Part shown: piece by piece, positions 1 through 13,951 of the stretch
Layout: each line of letters opens with the position of its first letter
Numbering within the stretch: the stretch's first letter is position 1
Assembly (NCBI RefSeq): GCF_040412425.1
Contig: NC_089795.1
Span: forward strand, 83,034,663-83,098,662
Reading direction: 5' to 3'
DNA from: Macrobrachium rosenbergii
Taxonomy: Eukaryota; Arthropoda; Malacostraca; Decapoda; Palaemonidae
DNA: 64,000 bases
Notes under the pieces: generated by a model
Databases searched by the model: none
Seen by the model: the letters and a program-made list of their open reading frames with translations, nothing else
What the model was told of the DNA's origin: nothing
Made by a program: the position numbers and the translations under genes

Positions 1-49
1 CTACCCCTCTACGGGGTAATTTTTTTCCTCCATGGGACCTATCACTGTA

Positions 50-51
<2 letters not shown>

Positions 52-116
<65 letters not shown>
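52..116. repeat. (AG)n microsatellite
   Basis: About 32 perfect GA/AG units. The bases before it (1-20, CTACCCCTCTACGGGG) look like the very end of the SINE-like family, weakly. Confidence 0.95.
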
Positions 117-119
<3 letters not shown>

Positions 120-149
120 CTATTGTGCTTTGGCGTAGTTACTTTACTA

Positions 150-2330
150 TCAATGTCTGACAGTGAAATAACTTTTTCCAAGTATGGTTAATGCTCCATA
201 AACTTTGGGTGAGTCGGCCGCCGTATGAGCGAAGTTCTTGAAACTTATGGATGGGTGGAATTTTGGGACATGGCCCAAGCACTGGAACCCCAAGGTCATC
301 AGGATGCTAAATATGACGCAATGGAGGGTGGCATAGTATAAAAATATGAACACTTTAAAGACCTCCTTTTCACTCAACCTTCAATAGTTACTCATACTCC
401 CTTCCTTAGTCATTCATTATACTTACGGTCATGTTAGAAAATACATTTTTAAAATAAATGAGTAAAACGACGATATATATGTAAAGAAAATAAATAGGAA
501 AAAATAAATTAGATGAAAGTAATTATATTTCCCTTAATGCTTTGGAAATTTTTATGCGTTTTCCGTACATTTTATCGTAGACTGGAACAAATCACACAAA
601 ACGTTATAAGAAACATGTAATTATCAACATTTGCTAAAGATTACATCCTCCTCAGAAAGTACAATTAATGAAAATTATATTTGAATCTGCCTTAAAATGT
701 AAAGAAAACATAAAAACTTCGGCATGAAAAACTGTGTATCCGAAACACATTCCACGACGTTGATTTCGGCGACCTTTGCTATTTACTTTTGGATTTATGA
801 ACACATTTTTTCACAGTCTCTCAACTCTACCATTATTAACAGACATTACGTATATTTGAGGGGAGAAATTCTACTTATTAAATAAGCTTTCACCAGGGTC
901 ACTAAGTACTTATAGGAAATACAACGATGTTATTCGGACATGTTACATTCAACCAATCATCGTCAAGCTCCCGCCTACTTTTAAGTGCATTTCCGACAGA
1001 TTAAAAAATATAGTTACTGTTACAGTACTTAATACACACACACATACACACACTGTACAACACTGTATAACGAAACCAAACCTATCTGATGTTACGTAAA
1101 ACGGTAACCAATATACCTACTTATACAGTAGTAATCAAAAGGTTGTGTGTGTGATCAATTTCCATGGACAACTGTGGTCGTACAGAGCACATTATACAGC
1201 GGTCATTATTTGTGGTAATCCCCAAATATTACTTATAACACGCTAGTACCAACTGTCATTGACACAGCCATGTAATGTTTTCATCTCAGAGGGAATTCAA
1301 CCGTGATTTGTAACTCGATCCTGCAAGAAGAAGAGACTGTCCCTAGACGAAAATATCAATCACGCACAGGGGACGTTGGATGTCAATATGACAAAAAAAA
1401 AAAAAAGGTTTCGTCGCAAAACTTCAGGGGAATCGACCTAGATCACAATTTATGCAAGTAATGATATCGTAACTACTCCTTTAGCGCCAGAAAATAACGA
1501 GGAATATTGGGCAAATTACACGTTGGCATACATCTGAAACCAGAGTGACAACTTATTTTACTTTTCCTAATAATATGATGTCATAAATATACGTTGTGTC
1601 ATTATTAATTTCAAATAATTCTTCCATCGATTGAAAACATCAATTTAAAACTGGCTATAGCTTCTTTTCTCTACCAAACCTAACACAATCAAAGTACTTT
1701 AATACAAATACGGCTCTATATAATAGCTAAAAGTAGACGCATACTAATTTGCGTCAATGCCGAGCCTAACAGTTTTTACAATATGTCAAATTTTTTAGGG
1801 GAAACCATTATTTCATGGAAAAAGATATTAAACAAATATAACAGGTTTCCTGTTTGCAACAAACAACAAAAATAGCATTACGAGAAGTATCTGAAAAAAA
1901 AAGATCAATTTCAATACTGCACTTGCATTCTTATAAGGGGGTCACAGAAGGGTCTCAAGTCATACAATAAGCTTCCATAATAAAACAAATGACTACAATC
2001 AAATAGTCAGATACTATCAACAGATAACAGTTATCACTGATTACAACTGCAACATGTGCTATTACTCTCATCTGGAAAGTAGGCGAAAACACTGGCAAAT
2101 TCAAGAAAAAACGAAGTACTCAACAAAGTGCGTACCATCCCCAGTCTAAGCCATCATTTCTCTCCAAATTATATATACAGCAAAAAAAAAAAAAACAGAA
2201 ATTGCCAAAAAGTTAACATTTTCATTATTCTGAAGAAAAGTCTTTGCTTGGATCTCAATCCAAAAATGGTCTGGTTCAACAAACGAATGGCACAACTAAT
2301 CTACCGGATCGGGTTCAATTCTTAGGCTGA
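150..2330. other. Non-coding stretch
   Basis: AT-rich. ATGGCCCAAGCACTGG and AAGGTCATCAGG near 268-300 resemble the head of the SINE-like family, much decayed. A short (CA)n lies near 1030. Nothing else is recognised. Confidence 0.5.
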
Positions 2331-2331
2331 A

Positions 2332-2403
<72 letters not shown>
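2331..2403. repeat. (ATT)n microsatellite
   Basis: About 24 uninterrupted ATT units. Confidence 0.95.
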
Positions 2404-2405
<2 letters not shown>

Positions 2406-2987
2406 AATAATGGTAATCCACGATGAAGTTTTTTAGGGGACAATATTCTGACACAGTGAACACTTGTCCCATATTAGATCGACATCATGAGCACCGCAAG
2501 AAGATTGTATAGACTGCTACATTACCGTTAGACTTCTTGTTTGCGTTCATAGATTGGTCTGAGGCACATGGGATAGACTCCGAAATAAAGAACTAGTGAA
2601 ATTTAACTTAAAGATTTAAATTAATCTTACTAATATACTAAGAGTTGCATGGCTTCCTTGTTAAGGAAAAAAAGAAAAACAACCCATATGACTTAAGTGA
2701 ATTTACATTCCTTGTCCCGAGTCCTGATAAAACATTCAAATATCATTATCAATAAACTATTATTAGAAACAAAATCGACATGGAAGAAAAAATCATAATA
2801 ATGCATTATTCACGGTTAATCTAATTAATCATGATTAATCAATTGTTTAATTAATTAAAGAATTGAAGAACTACACCTCTTGAATTAATCCTGTTCTCAC
2901 AGCGACGTTTTTGACTTTCCCTTGCACTCTATTGATAATAACAGTTAAGTGCTCCTAAAAAATTTTCCCTTGAGCTTTATTCGTCAT

Positions 2988-2989
<2 letters not shown>

Positions 2990-3047
<58 letters not shown>
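2990..3047. repeat. (AG)n microsatellite
   Basis: About 29 AG units; the Ser-Leu-rich frame on the minus strand here is only its translation. Confidence 0.95.
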
Positions 3048-3050
<3 letters not shown>

Positions 3051-3787
3051 ATGCTACGAGGATGTGCGTGAACAAGCAAATGACAGAACTGATTGGCAGA
3101 ATGATGTCGAGGTCCTCTGCATCGCACAGCATTGGCGGTGGTATTGACAAAGTGCGCCTGCGCGTTATGCTCTACAAGTAAGTACGGGCAATGTTGACTG
3201 ATCATCTAGTCAGGAGAGATCACTCGGGTAACCCATTGGCAAATCGTAAATAATTGTTGACTACTCCGTAATCATGTAAAATATTATGCAAGCGTGGCTA
3301 CTCTTCTGTTCCTCAGTGTTGCAAAACTCACAGAAGGAACATAAATATAGCTATCGTTTTCAAAACAGATCTTATTTTTGCTTGTACCTTCAACTCCTTT
3401 ACCCAATTCTGCAAATATGTAGTAGCTTTTAGTTGTAGACGTTTCTATGATTATTACAGCCAGCATTTATCATCTGTTAATATTAGAACAAGTGCTGTTT
3501 TTTTAACCACCTCAAGGTCATTACAGCTTCAGTCATTACCTATGTTTATGCTAGCCACTTTTATCAGAAGCCAACCTCCTCCATAATTTCTTACACCTCT
3601 GGATTTTGTTACGAGGCTTAATTATTGCAACTTTCGAGTTGCATATTTTTCATATTTATCATCTGCACCACAGGTCACTGTACACAGCGTACGTAATGAA
3701 AATGTCATTCCCTTTCCAAAGAAAGACGGTATTTTCCTGACTAGAGTAAGCTGCGTCCCACTTTTACAGTTTGCGAAACAACTGTGG

Positions 3788-3960
3788 AGTGGAATATAAA
3801 GTTTAGACCAAAGGCCAAGCGCTGGGACTATAAGGTCATTCACCGCTGAAAGGGAAACTAAGAGTAAAAAAGGTGTTAAAGATGTAAAAGGTGGAAAACC
3901 TCGCAGTTGCACTATGCAACAATTAATGGGAGAGGGTGGAAAATGGGATGGAAGAGAGAG
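3788..3960 (+). mobile_element. SINE-like repeat, 5' part
   Basis: AGACCAAAGGCCAAGCGCTG, TAAGGTCATTCACCGCTGAA and CTCGCAGTTGCACTATGCAA match the head and middle of the family. The copy stops at a GA-rich stretch near 3955. Confidence 0.68.
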
Positions 3961-4180
3961 AATAGCATAACAATTATAAGTAAAAACTCTTACAATTGAT
4001 CCAGCTCGCTTGTTGGGGTTCTCAGTGGCTGGTTGGTTACTCCTGTCAAATCACAGTCTATTATTTTATTGTTTAGTACAAGCCAGGTACTTACAAACAT
4101 TAGATTGGCGTTCATAGTCATTGTTATAAAAATGCGCTAATATGGAAAATTATGCTATTTTTTTATCGACGATAAATAAG

Positions 4181-4206
4181 TATATATATATATATATATA
4201 TATAGA

Positions 4207-4296
<90 letters not shown>

Positions 4297-4355
4297 AAAT
4301 TGTTACAAATCACCAACTTGTGGCAGGTTGGAAACACTGAAAAAGATGTTGGGAC

Positions 4356-4416
<61 letters not shown>
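4181..4416. repeat. Compound (AT)n and (GA)n microsatellites
   Basis: (TA)n at 4181-4204 and 4209-4290, then (GA)n at 4361-4416. The Tyr-Ile and Arg-Glu frames across them are artefacts. Confidence 0.95.
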
Positions 4417-4417
<1 letters not shown>

Positions 4418-4739
4418 GTATCGGTAAAATCCTGGATATCACACGACATACATGCAATTCTGCTGATAATTGGCAATGATTTGCTTTGGGTAAATTTCTT
4501 CTTTTACTTTTTGTCACGCTGCCCAAGCCTTTGCAATGATGCTGGTTTTATATTTTCCTTGGCAAAACATTTGCCTCTTCTATATCACGGTCTTTAAAAT
4601 TGCCACTTCTTCCTGCCTTGGTTATTGTCCTTTTCTTGCGTCACTGTTCTTTTTGTTAACTGTTCTCTTGTTATTGCTCCCGTTGCCAATGTTCAACCAA
4701 GAACTCTTAATTCCTATCTGGAATGTCTAAAAGAAGGAT

Positions 4740-6950
4740 GATCCTGATAGGAATCAAGAGTCCTAGGTTGAGGGTAATGGGATACAAATTCTCGTGAAAT
4801 GTTCAGCAATTTTTTCACTCATACGAAAAAACATTTTCAACTTGATTTGCCGGTAATCCAATCGTAGAACTGCTGGGTGTTTCTATTAAAACCAAAGCTG
4901 GAATGCTTATATTTATAGTTGTATTTGGAGTTAAAAATGAGTTTAATTAGCATCTATTCTCAGCTCAGCGCAAAATAAATTCAAAGCATTTTAAAGACGA
5001 TAATGGTACTTGTTTTTATTTTTGGCCCTTTTCACACTGGAAATTACAGCCGGTTCTTAGAACATTAATATAGTTTGCAATGCTAACTGACTCGTATTAA
5101 ATTCTATATTGCCTGATTATGCCCATTCGTAATACCAACGTTGGTTTAAATTACTTTATTCCTTTTAATCAGGGCAAAGTACTGGATCATTTTCTGATCA
5201 CTCCCTCTCTTGAATGTAACAACATGCACTGCAGCAATACACTACGTTTGCTCTTTTCGTCAAAATATATAATCTAGTTCATCACTGTTGCTTAAACAAA
5301 CAAGCATGATGAAGGATAAATAGTTCACGAGAGCAAACGCGAATTATGAACTTCCTCCACACCGCACAGACTAGACAACGCAGTCTCTCTCCTCCAGTTT
5401 GGACAAAACATTCATTTGAGCATCCTAGTGACGTATGGTACATGCAGCATGCCACGATATTCTTGTAGGCAAATTTTCTTGTGTCTAAAGGTGTGTTTTC
5501 AAGTGCCGTACCACGCGATCTGCCATCTGTTACTTGCCACTTCGGTGTGAAAACTGCCGTAGGCCTAGAACTTTAAAGTTAAGGTTTTCCCTTTCAGTCT
5601 TGCATTGCGGATTCTCAAAATTGTTCCCAGATCCGTTTCACCATCTCTATCTCATCTTCCATCATTTGCCACAGACCTACCCTCTACTGACCTGTAACAA
5701 TCTATTGCTGACAAAACTAGCAATTCTTAACCTCAGACTTTTGAGCCACCATACTGTTACTTTTAAGGCATCATTTACCTATGTAATTCCTACTTCAATA
5801 TCCACGATTAGTTTTCCCTGCTGTTATCTGTATAACTTGTTCTTCCAGACGAGCAATTTCGTTACCTTTAGCCAACATCTCCTTTTTTCAGAGGTTTTCC
5901 TTCATCTTCGAGCAATCAGGTCCAATCTTCTAAGGCCTGGTCTCACGTTCTGCTTACTTTACTGTATAATAATTTCTTATTTTTTGCATTCATTTTTTTG
6001 TTCAGGGGTTTCTTTATACCTTGAATCCATTGGTTCTATCTTTAAGGGTCATGTTCACTCTTTTCCAAGTTGCAGTCTCCTGTAATGCTTGAATTTGGTG
6101 ATTTAATTTCTCTTTGCTTTTCTGTTCTTTTCTATTGTGTTCTGACTCTCGTTACCAAAACACACTGCTCTAAGTCCGACATATGGGTGGGGGTCGGGGA
6201 CGGTATTCTTGATGCTCAAGACATCATCCTAACCAGAGTTAATTCCTGAGATTCCGGTTTTAACTATATTTTTCTAAGAAGATCCGTGCCGCAAAGGACA
6301 AGTAAGTCCCAAAAAATGTTTAATATCTTATCTTTGCCTGATTATGCTGCTGCTAAATCTACACACGTGTATACTTTTTCTATCTCTCCAGCTTCTCTTT
6401 TTCATGCAAACTCTGCTGTTAGACATAATGAAAGCGAATGGTACTGAAAAACGGCGAAATGAAAGACATAAATGGACGTAACGCCCTCATGAAAAACAAG
6501 AGAGCAAAGGCTACGACAAAGGCGCATGCATGAAATTAATAATTTTTAATCATTTGGATGGTAAATCAAAAAACATATAAATAAAGGATGGAAAGTGTGT
6601 CTGAGTGCATCTTCAGTCCAAAACATAGTGTCACAAGTTTGTGAAGGGCCGTAGTTTAAGTACTTTGGGCTGTAAAGTCGCGACCCGATGCAGGGCAACT
6701 TAATCTTAATGCAGCTAATGAGAACCCAGCCAGACCCTCCTGTTAATCGCACGTGACATAACTCAGAAAAGGGAATATTTATAGCCTCGGATACTGAGTA
6801 CGATTTAAATTTAGCTCTCCGGCTAACGGAAAATGCTCACAAAGATCAATTAGAATTCAATTATTTGCTGGATCTTAATTTATTAAGTTTCATCTCCAAA
6901 GAAGTTTATTTCACTCATAATTATAAGAGGAATTGAGAAAACTCAGTATA
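4740..6950. other. Non-coding stretch with one long open frame
   Basis: A 183-codon frame at 5534-6085 (+) has no ATG at its start, a Leu/Ser/Phe/His-rich composition and no motif. It is probably a chance opening in pyrimidine-rich DNA. No other signal. Confidence 0.5.
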
Positions 6951-6952
6951 AA

Positions 6953-7001
6953 ATATTATTATTATTATTATTATTATTTATTATTATTATTATTATTATT
7001 T
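6953..7001. repeat. (ATT)n microsatellite
   Basis: Two runs of ATT broken by one extra T. Confidence 0.93.
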
Positions 7002-7549
7002 CAATGCTGCCTTCTCATCAGATCTTTTTTCCAGACAGAAATAGCTGACACCTGAAGATTTTCTGTTCTCTTAGATTACCCGAATATCAAGCTTCACCAG
7101 TGGACATGAAACTATTTATTCAAATGCTTGTTTACAATTTTCAGTTCTTTGCATTAAACCTCTTTAGTCAATCATTTTCACCCATATTCATTCTCCTTGT
7201 GTTATGCTTTTCTTTCAGGATACAACACAGCTGCTGTTACAACTCTCCATCGCTAACAGCAAATAACAGCAGGAACATGAAAAAGGTAAGTAATATATTT
7301 TTCCTTCTAGTTTATACATGACTGGAGTCTTATTTGCAATGCGCAGATTTAAATGAAAGGTTTGTTTTTAATTAATAATCAGAATGGTTAACAGAATATA
7401 CTTCAGATTTATTCCTTGACTGCAACTGTGATGTTAATATCAGATAATATTACAGTTTTTGGAGGGCTGTTAACCAGCTCAGTGGTCTGGTTAAACTAAG
7501 ATATACTTAACGTTTATTACAGTTTTTAAATTTTAGAAAGCGGACAGAA

Positions 7550-7770
7550 CCCATATATGGGGACGGTTTAGACATTTTGTGAGGACCAGTTAGTCGGAAA
7601 AGTAGCAAATATGACAGTCACAGAACGAAGACCAGAGAGAAGGCCCGGAATAGGATGTAGAAAGGACTTGGATAAAGACTAGACTAAATGGGAATTCAGG
7701 CAGTGAGTATCTTAGACAAACGAAGGTGGAGAGAACCTATTTCACGTCTAAACTGTAAAGGAAAAGTCTA
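7550..7770 (+). mobile_element. Possible LINE C-terminal fragment
   Basis: WGRFRHFVR, RERRPGIGCRKDLDK and a TNERWRE-like segment recall the GHVxRM...GRPxxxWxDxxxD...DRxxWR tail of LINE proteins. Frames are broken. Low support. Confidence 0.25.
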
Positions 7771-7895
7771 TAGTCTTTAATAATAATGATGAAGATGAAA
7801 ATTATAATTATATACTTTCTACAATAAACATCACAGTGAATGTTGGTCGACTAACCTTGTACCGGTTAGCAGAGTCCCTTCGCTGGGAAAATAAT

Positions 7896-7897
7896 AA

Positions 7898-7971
<74 letters not shown>
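7896..7971. repeat. (AAT)n microsatellite
   Basis: About 25 AAT units. Confidence 0.95.
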
Positions 7972-7972
<1 letters not shown>

Positions 7973-8225
7973 GCACAGCACGTTGCCTCATTTGGGAAAG
8001 TCTTTCCAGACTCATACTGTTCTCCATTACCACGATTCTCATACATTCTCTCTCTCTCTCTACATTTTGATAAATTTAACCAACCTCGAATTCACGGGGA
8101 GTTCCCTGTTTAAATTCCTCTAAATGTATATTACCAAACAGGATATCTTTTAGCAACGATCTAAATAAACACTACAGTTGTTTGTAGAAGCAAACCACGA
8201 CTTAAAATCATCTTTTACTACAAGG

Positions 8226-8432
8226 CAGAGTTCCCACAGGACTGCTGACATTCAGAAAGGCGAGCAAGATTCCAGTAATGGTAGAATAAAAGATTTGAAG
8301 TATGTGTCAAGACAGGGTACCAACCAAGTACAGTTCCCAGAGGATTGCTGACATTCAGAAAGGCGAACAAGATTCCAGTATTGGCAGAATAAAAGATTTG
8401 AAGTATGTGTCAAGATAGGGTACCAGCCAACC
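8226..8432. repeat. Tandem duplication, about 105-bp unit, two copies
   Basis: GCTGACATTCAGAAAGGCGA and TTTGAAGTATGTGTCAAGA occur at the same offset in both halves (units begin 8226 and 8331), with scattered differences. Confidence 0.9.
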
Positions 8433-9748
8433 AACAGTGAGGATCAAGTGATGTCACTGTGAACTCTTTACGCTTTGGATTCAACACATAAATACTCCTT
8501 ATCGGTAATTCCATAAATCTGTTGGGAGGAAATATGAGCGCAGTTTGAAAACCTCCCTATGTGACCTTTTGTCATGCATAGTACTTTTGGGATAAATACT
8601 TGACTGTCCACATATTCTATAAACATCCTGATACGCATATGTACCAGCTCTTGAAAGCTTTATACCCATAGAAATTGGAATAGGACAAATAAAGGATACA
8701 AAATATAAAACAAACTCTGCTGATGCAGGCATTATTTTTAGTGAGACTTGTTTAAAAAAAATCCCCCTCCTAAATATATTATTTCTATGCAAAATCCGCT
8801 TACACGGAACAACACAAAATGACCAATAATTATCAAAATAATCTTTAATAAAATAGGATATTCGCATGTTAAATACTGAAAACAGAGCAAAAGAATTGCG
8901 AAAAAAAACAAATAAAACAGATATACACATAAATAATCACCAATGTAAGTCAGAAAACTCACTCACTTATCCAGACATCCTAAGAAATTTCAATGCCAAA
9001 CAAGAACACTGAAAAGGTGTCTCTTTTGAACTGCTGATGATACACTAGGAGAGAAACACTTGGGAAAAGTAGTGAAAAACAAATGAGGATGAGGAGGATC
9101 AGCTTCAGATGAAAAACAATGAATGAATGAATGTATGACCAATGAAGTTATCAGGAAAATGCAATAAGAAAATTCACATAAAAATCCTAATAAAATAGCG
9201 AAACATAATAAGTAATCTTACAGATGTACTCACATCCCTGCGAATCAGATGTCCATTTATACTTTATATCTTGACTCTTCAGTCATCAGGTCTTCGGGCC
9301 TCGTGACAACGAACCTGGAGAAAGAATATCGTTCTATAGTACCGCCATCTGAGACACAAATCGTATCGAATGAAAATTAAAAGTAAGACTTTCAACTTTA
9401 TCTTAAAAAGTCAATAAAGCTTTGAAAAAATAAAGGCTAACACTTTGAGCGCCTACTCTAAGGGAAAAGACATCCATTAAATGGTTGAAAGACTAAAGAA
9501 GAGAAAAAAAAAAGCTGTGGATAACATATACAGGTTTCTGGAAACCCTGAGACCATAAGGAAATCTGAAGCAATTCCAAACCCCAACCCCGGCATAACCT
9601 CCGCAAAAAAAGGCGTCGGGAGAGTCGCGTCCGGACTCAATACTAAGATGTTTCTCGTAAAATGTTATATTATTAATTTGGTCAGGAAATGATCATATAT
9701 GAATTTGTTCAGTTTGTTCGATTATTAGCAAGATTACGAGAGGTGCCA

Positions 9749-9838
<90 letters not shown>
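9749..9838. repeat. Compound (ATT)n-(AGT)n microsatellite
   Basis: ATT units turn into TAG/AGT units through the intermediate GTATTATTAG, a typical point-mutation switch between repeat phases. Confidence 0.93.
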
Positions 9839-10479
9839 CATAATTACAGCAGAGACCTACAGACAAAATAAAGATATGTAAAGATATGAAAACTTACAAA
9901 ACATAAATAGCTATATCCTTAAACAGTTGCTGAGGAAAGTGGAATAGTGAAGGTAGTGATACATGACGCTTTACAGTAAAGCAACATCACATTCTCCTTT
10001 TAATCTGAAAAGCATCAACGCCCAAAACACAACAAAGCCGGGAGGAATGTTTCACAGTTTTACAGTGAAGGAATAAAACACCTCTGGCGTTTGGCAAAGT
10101 CCTGAGGATATGGCAGCTGACACTAACATTCGAGCATCAGGTACTAATAACGAACGCTAAAGTGCTCTAGCTGACTGAGGAATGTATTGAAAGCTACTGT
10201 GATACACAATATGAAAGACTGCTAAACAGGATTTAGCCCAATAATGGTAGGAAAGTTTGGACACCATCTTTTCGGACTTCAGAAAGCAGAAACAGTATCC
10301 CAGCCATGATGCCTAATGCTACCAAAGACCTGAAGAATGTGGCACAAATATTAATCATCTTTCCTACTTCTGAGGATATGAATAAGAAATATGATGGGAA
10401 TAACTTGTCTGATATACGAGAAGTTGAAGAAGACCTGAGTGTCCTTAAGAAATAATTCACATTTTTTGAGGTGGAATAA

Positions 10480-11450
10480 AAAATAAAGACACTTACAGAG
10501 ATTGAAAACCCAAGGTAATGGAGGAACCATTGCAAAAGATAATTTCAGCTGAAACTGGAATGCCACCTCGTATACGGACTACTGTAGACCCTTTTGCAGC
10601 ATATGGAATGAGGAAACAAAGCTTGATGACTAGGAACTGATTTAAGCAAAGGTACCAAAGAAAGGTGACCTGGCTGAACTTAGTAACTATAGAGGCACTG
10701 AACTTACGCCGATTGTAATGAAAATATCCTGAATACTTATTCTCAACAGACGGACGAAAGAAATTGATGAAAAGCTTTGAAATGAACATGACTGTTCAAG
10801 AAAAGGAAAGAGTTGCAAAGATCAAATATCTGTCTTATGACATACTATGCAGCAGTGTAAGGAATTTGAAAATCTCCTCCTGATGGCTTTTGTTGATTGC
10901 GAGAAGGATTGGAATGCAAAATTTATGCCAAAGGCCAAGCACTGGGACCTATAAGATCATTCAACGCTGACAATAATACTGAAACAATTGTTAGGAGACG
11001 GTGGAAAGTCAGACGGAAGAAGAATATGAACAGAGGTACAGTAAAAGGAATGAAAAAGGTTGCAGCTAGGGGCCGAAGGGACGCTGCAAAGAACCTGAAG
11101 TAATGCCTACAGTGCACCGCGGGAGGTGCGCTAATGGCACTACCCCATAATGAGAATTGCGAGAAGGCATTTAACATTTGTAATCGGCCCTTCTCATAGA
11201 TTTTAAAAAGAAGTGGTCGGGGATGGAAGAGAAGGTTTAAGCAATGGAAACTTGATACACTAAGATAGGCAGATGATGCCGTTTTTATCAGCAAAACACC
11301 GCATGATTTACAAAGCTTGCTTAACTCAATGCATCAGGTATGTTGAGAGATGGGACTCATAATCAACTTGAGGAAAATAGTGGTAATGAGGACAGAGTAT
11401 CCACAAGAATTAGACAGAGATAGGTGAATCTTTGTAATATTTAGGAACAA
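10480..11450 (+). mobile_element. Non-LTR retrotransposon reverse-transcriptase relic, split by a SINE-like element
   Basis: Broken frames give VPKKGDLAELSNYRG, TPIVMKIS, then KGKSCKDQI and LLMAFVDCEK before the insertion, and CEKAFN, ADDAVFISKTPHDLQSLLN and EMGLIINLRK after it. These are the expected order of motifs in the RT of decapod RTE/CR1-like LINEs, including the (Y)ADD catalytic box. Several stops show it is dead. A 248-base element interrupts it at 10908-11155. Confidence 0.75.
10908..11155 (+). mobile_element. Decapod SINE-like repeat with 12-bp target site duplication
   Basis: It contains GGCCAAGCACTGGGACCTAT, a central CAATTGTTAGGAGACGGTGG block and a tail with AATGCCTACAGTGCACCGC. 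It is flanked by ATTGCGAGAAGG at 10896-10907 and 11156-11167, splitting the LINE coding frame between Glu-Lys codons. Other copies in this window share the same order of blocks. No clear RNA polymerase III boxes were identified. Confidence 0.85.
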
Positions 11451-11526
11451 TGATATCTAGTACAAGTTCTCGTTTGAGTTTTAAATTCAGTGAAAGACTA
11501 AAAAATGGAAAAATAAAGACACTTTT

Positions 11527-11620
<94 letters not shown>

Positions 11621-11639
11621 GTGTGTGTGTGTGTGTGTA
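11527..11639. repeat. Compound (AT)n-(GT)n microsatellite
   Basis: About 45 AT units followed by TACATGTGTGTGTGTGTG. Confidence 0.95.
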
Positions 11640-11967
11640 TAGGCTTTCATGTAATGCATCTCTCCTCCGTATCTCTAAGGACAGTACCTATTGCTCTTAT
11701 GCTGTATAACACCTGCTTGTTGACACACTTTTCGGACAGGATGGCATAAAATGCGGCCCAGCCGAAACGTGCGGACAACGCGGGCCACATAAGATTAGAA
11801 GCTTTGCAGTCGCATTCGGAACGAATTTTTAGTTAAACACTTTGGCTGTAGATTTGGCACACGCATTCGGCTAGCCTGCATTATATACCCAACCATAAGG
11901 GTCGGTATATCAATGCGGACCATACAAAATTTAAATCTATTGCTGTTGTAATTTCAGTTAAATTTAT

Positions 11968-11969
<2 letters not shown>

Positions 11970-12064
<95 letters not shown>

Positions 12065-12073
12065 TATATATAC
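11970..12073. repeat. (AT)n microsatellite
   Basis: About 50 AT units with one AATA interruption near 12057. Confidence 0.95.
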
Positions 12074-12697
12074 AGTATATATTAATTAGTGTCTGTAATT
12101 TTTGTATTCAATTAAACAACTTTTCAGTTTCACATGAAAGTGATACCAGGAGACTGAGAGGATTTTTAAGAAAACATCTACCTTATATTTTGCTGTGTTA
12201 ACACGTTCTGGGTGTTCCTAATTTTATACTCTCGTCTTTTAGTGCTGGAAAAACTCTTAGTTGTAGCGACTCACTTTCCCAACAGGGGTAAAACAATTAT
12301 ATTTCGGCAAAAGTGTTCTAATCCTATTGTGGTATAAAACGTAAATTGTAGATATTTACAAAAAACTTACCGCAATTAAATCAAACGTTCCTTACGAGTG
12401 GGAAACTTCACGTAAGACATCGCCCGTCGGCTAGTTACCTATTCGAGTTACTTCGTTTTCTTTGAAGTATTTGGTTTCAGAAAATGATCCAGTTTAACGT
12501 AAACTTCACTAAAATAATTAGTTTCTTAGCAGACCACTGGCGATCTATCGGAAGTACGATGATCTTTATACAATATACTGAGAATGATATTCAGTTCTGA
12601 GAATAACCTGGGTTAAATCTGGAATAGAGCAATATGAAACACATCAATGGAGAGGCGTGACAGCATTTTTGCAACAACACCTACCGGACTACACAAA

Positions 12698-12699
<2 letters not shown>

Positions 12700-12788
<89 letters not shown>
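12700..12788. repeat. (GA)n microsatellite
   Basis: About 44 uninterrupted GA units. Confidence 0.95.
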
Positions 12789-12790
<2 letters not shown>

Positions 12791-13795
12791 CCGCAGTACA
12801 ACTACTATACAAAGGTTAAGTTGTTCGTTCCATTCACTCTAACCAAGGCAGTACAGCATTGTCAAAATTACTTCGCTTTGGCTCGTGCTAAGTAAACAGA
12901 ATAAAAATATTTCTTCTTTAATGACGGCCTTTGCAGCCGATGTACAAGGTCAGCTGATGCAGAAAAACTTCTGTATAGGCTATTAAAACGTTAATGTGAA
13001 ACACTCGGGCTTGACTTTACGTCGGAGTAAATAATGAACCATTCTGATTCATTGTAAAAGCAAGATGTAACTTGGGGAACAGATAACTTCTGCAAGAGGA
13101 AGAACACCTGCATTCTGCAGTACCTTATTTTCAATACCAACAGTCATGAAACTACATCAGGTTAAAATTAACATAGGCACAGGAACATTAAGGTTGTCAT
13201 ATGAAATTGTTTTCTGGTATCTTTTGGCATCTTGACGCCCAGCTTTGGACCGACTAGCAATAACTGATTGATTTATTCCCACGAAATGGTGTCACTATGT
13301 AGCCTTAACTAGCAAATGAAACTAATTTATTTAAGCTCTCGCTTACGTGCAATCACTATAATGAACATTCACAGCTTCTACCGTATATAAATCTAAAATA
13401 TTTGCTACTAGGTAGGCTACAGAAAACATGCGTGTGATACCGCCTTAAGATATAATAATAATAAAAAAACTCTCTGTTGTCGGTCGCTGAAAGCCTTATG
13501 ACTATATTAAGCAAACCAAAGGCTGATTTTGAATTAAACTGAGCAAGTCTGAACCCACAGCCATTTACCAAGGTTGCCATACATCTAACAAATTAGATAG
13601 ACATGGGCATCACAAGTACTTCACTATTTCCTTCGGGCATACTGGATTACTGGCTGTCAGGAAGTATGTGCCTAGATTAAAGGTACTTACAGCAAGGGAT
13701 CAAAGATCAACTCTCCAACAACCTTAGAGCTTTGGAAGGATAGTCTGGTCTTTGAAGTTGCAAACAGCACCTAAACACCTTATATAAGTGCATGC

Positions 13796-13798
<3 letters not shown>

Positions 13799-13857
<59 letters not shown>

Positions 13858-13903
13858 AAATGTCTGTATTGATATAGTGTTCTTTTTGCAATAATACTAA
13901 TAC

Positions 13904-13951
<48 letters not shown>
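13799..13951. repeat. (AT)n and (AAT)n microsatellites
   Basis: (AT)n at 13799-13855 and (AAT)n at about 13902-13951, separated by 46 bases. An (AGT)n tract follows at 14131-14164. Confidence 0.93.

Noticed and set aside
4155..4526. Tyr-Ile, Arg-Glu and Ser-Leu repeat proteins at this and other simple repeats
   Set aside because: Direct translation of (AT)n, (GA)n and (AG)n microsatellites.
5534..6085. 183-codon open frame (+)
   Set aside because: No ATG start, low-complexity Leu/Ser/Phe composition, no motif or splice support.
8499..8930. 143-codon open frame (-)
   Set aside because: No recognisable domain, and an overlapping frame of similar quality exists on the same strand; treated as chance.
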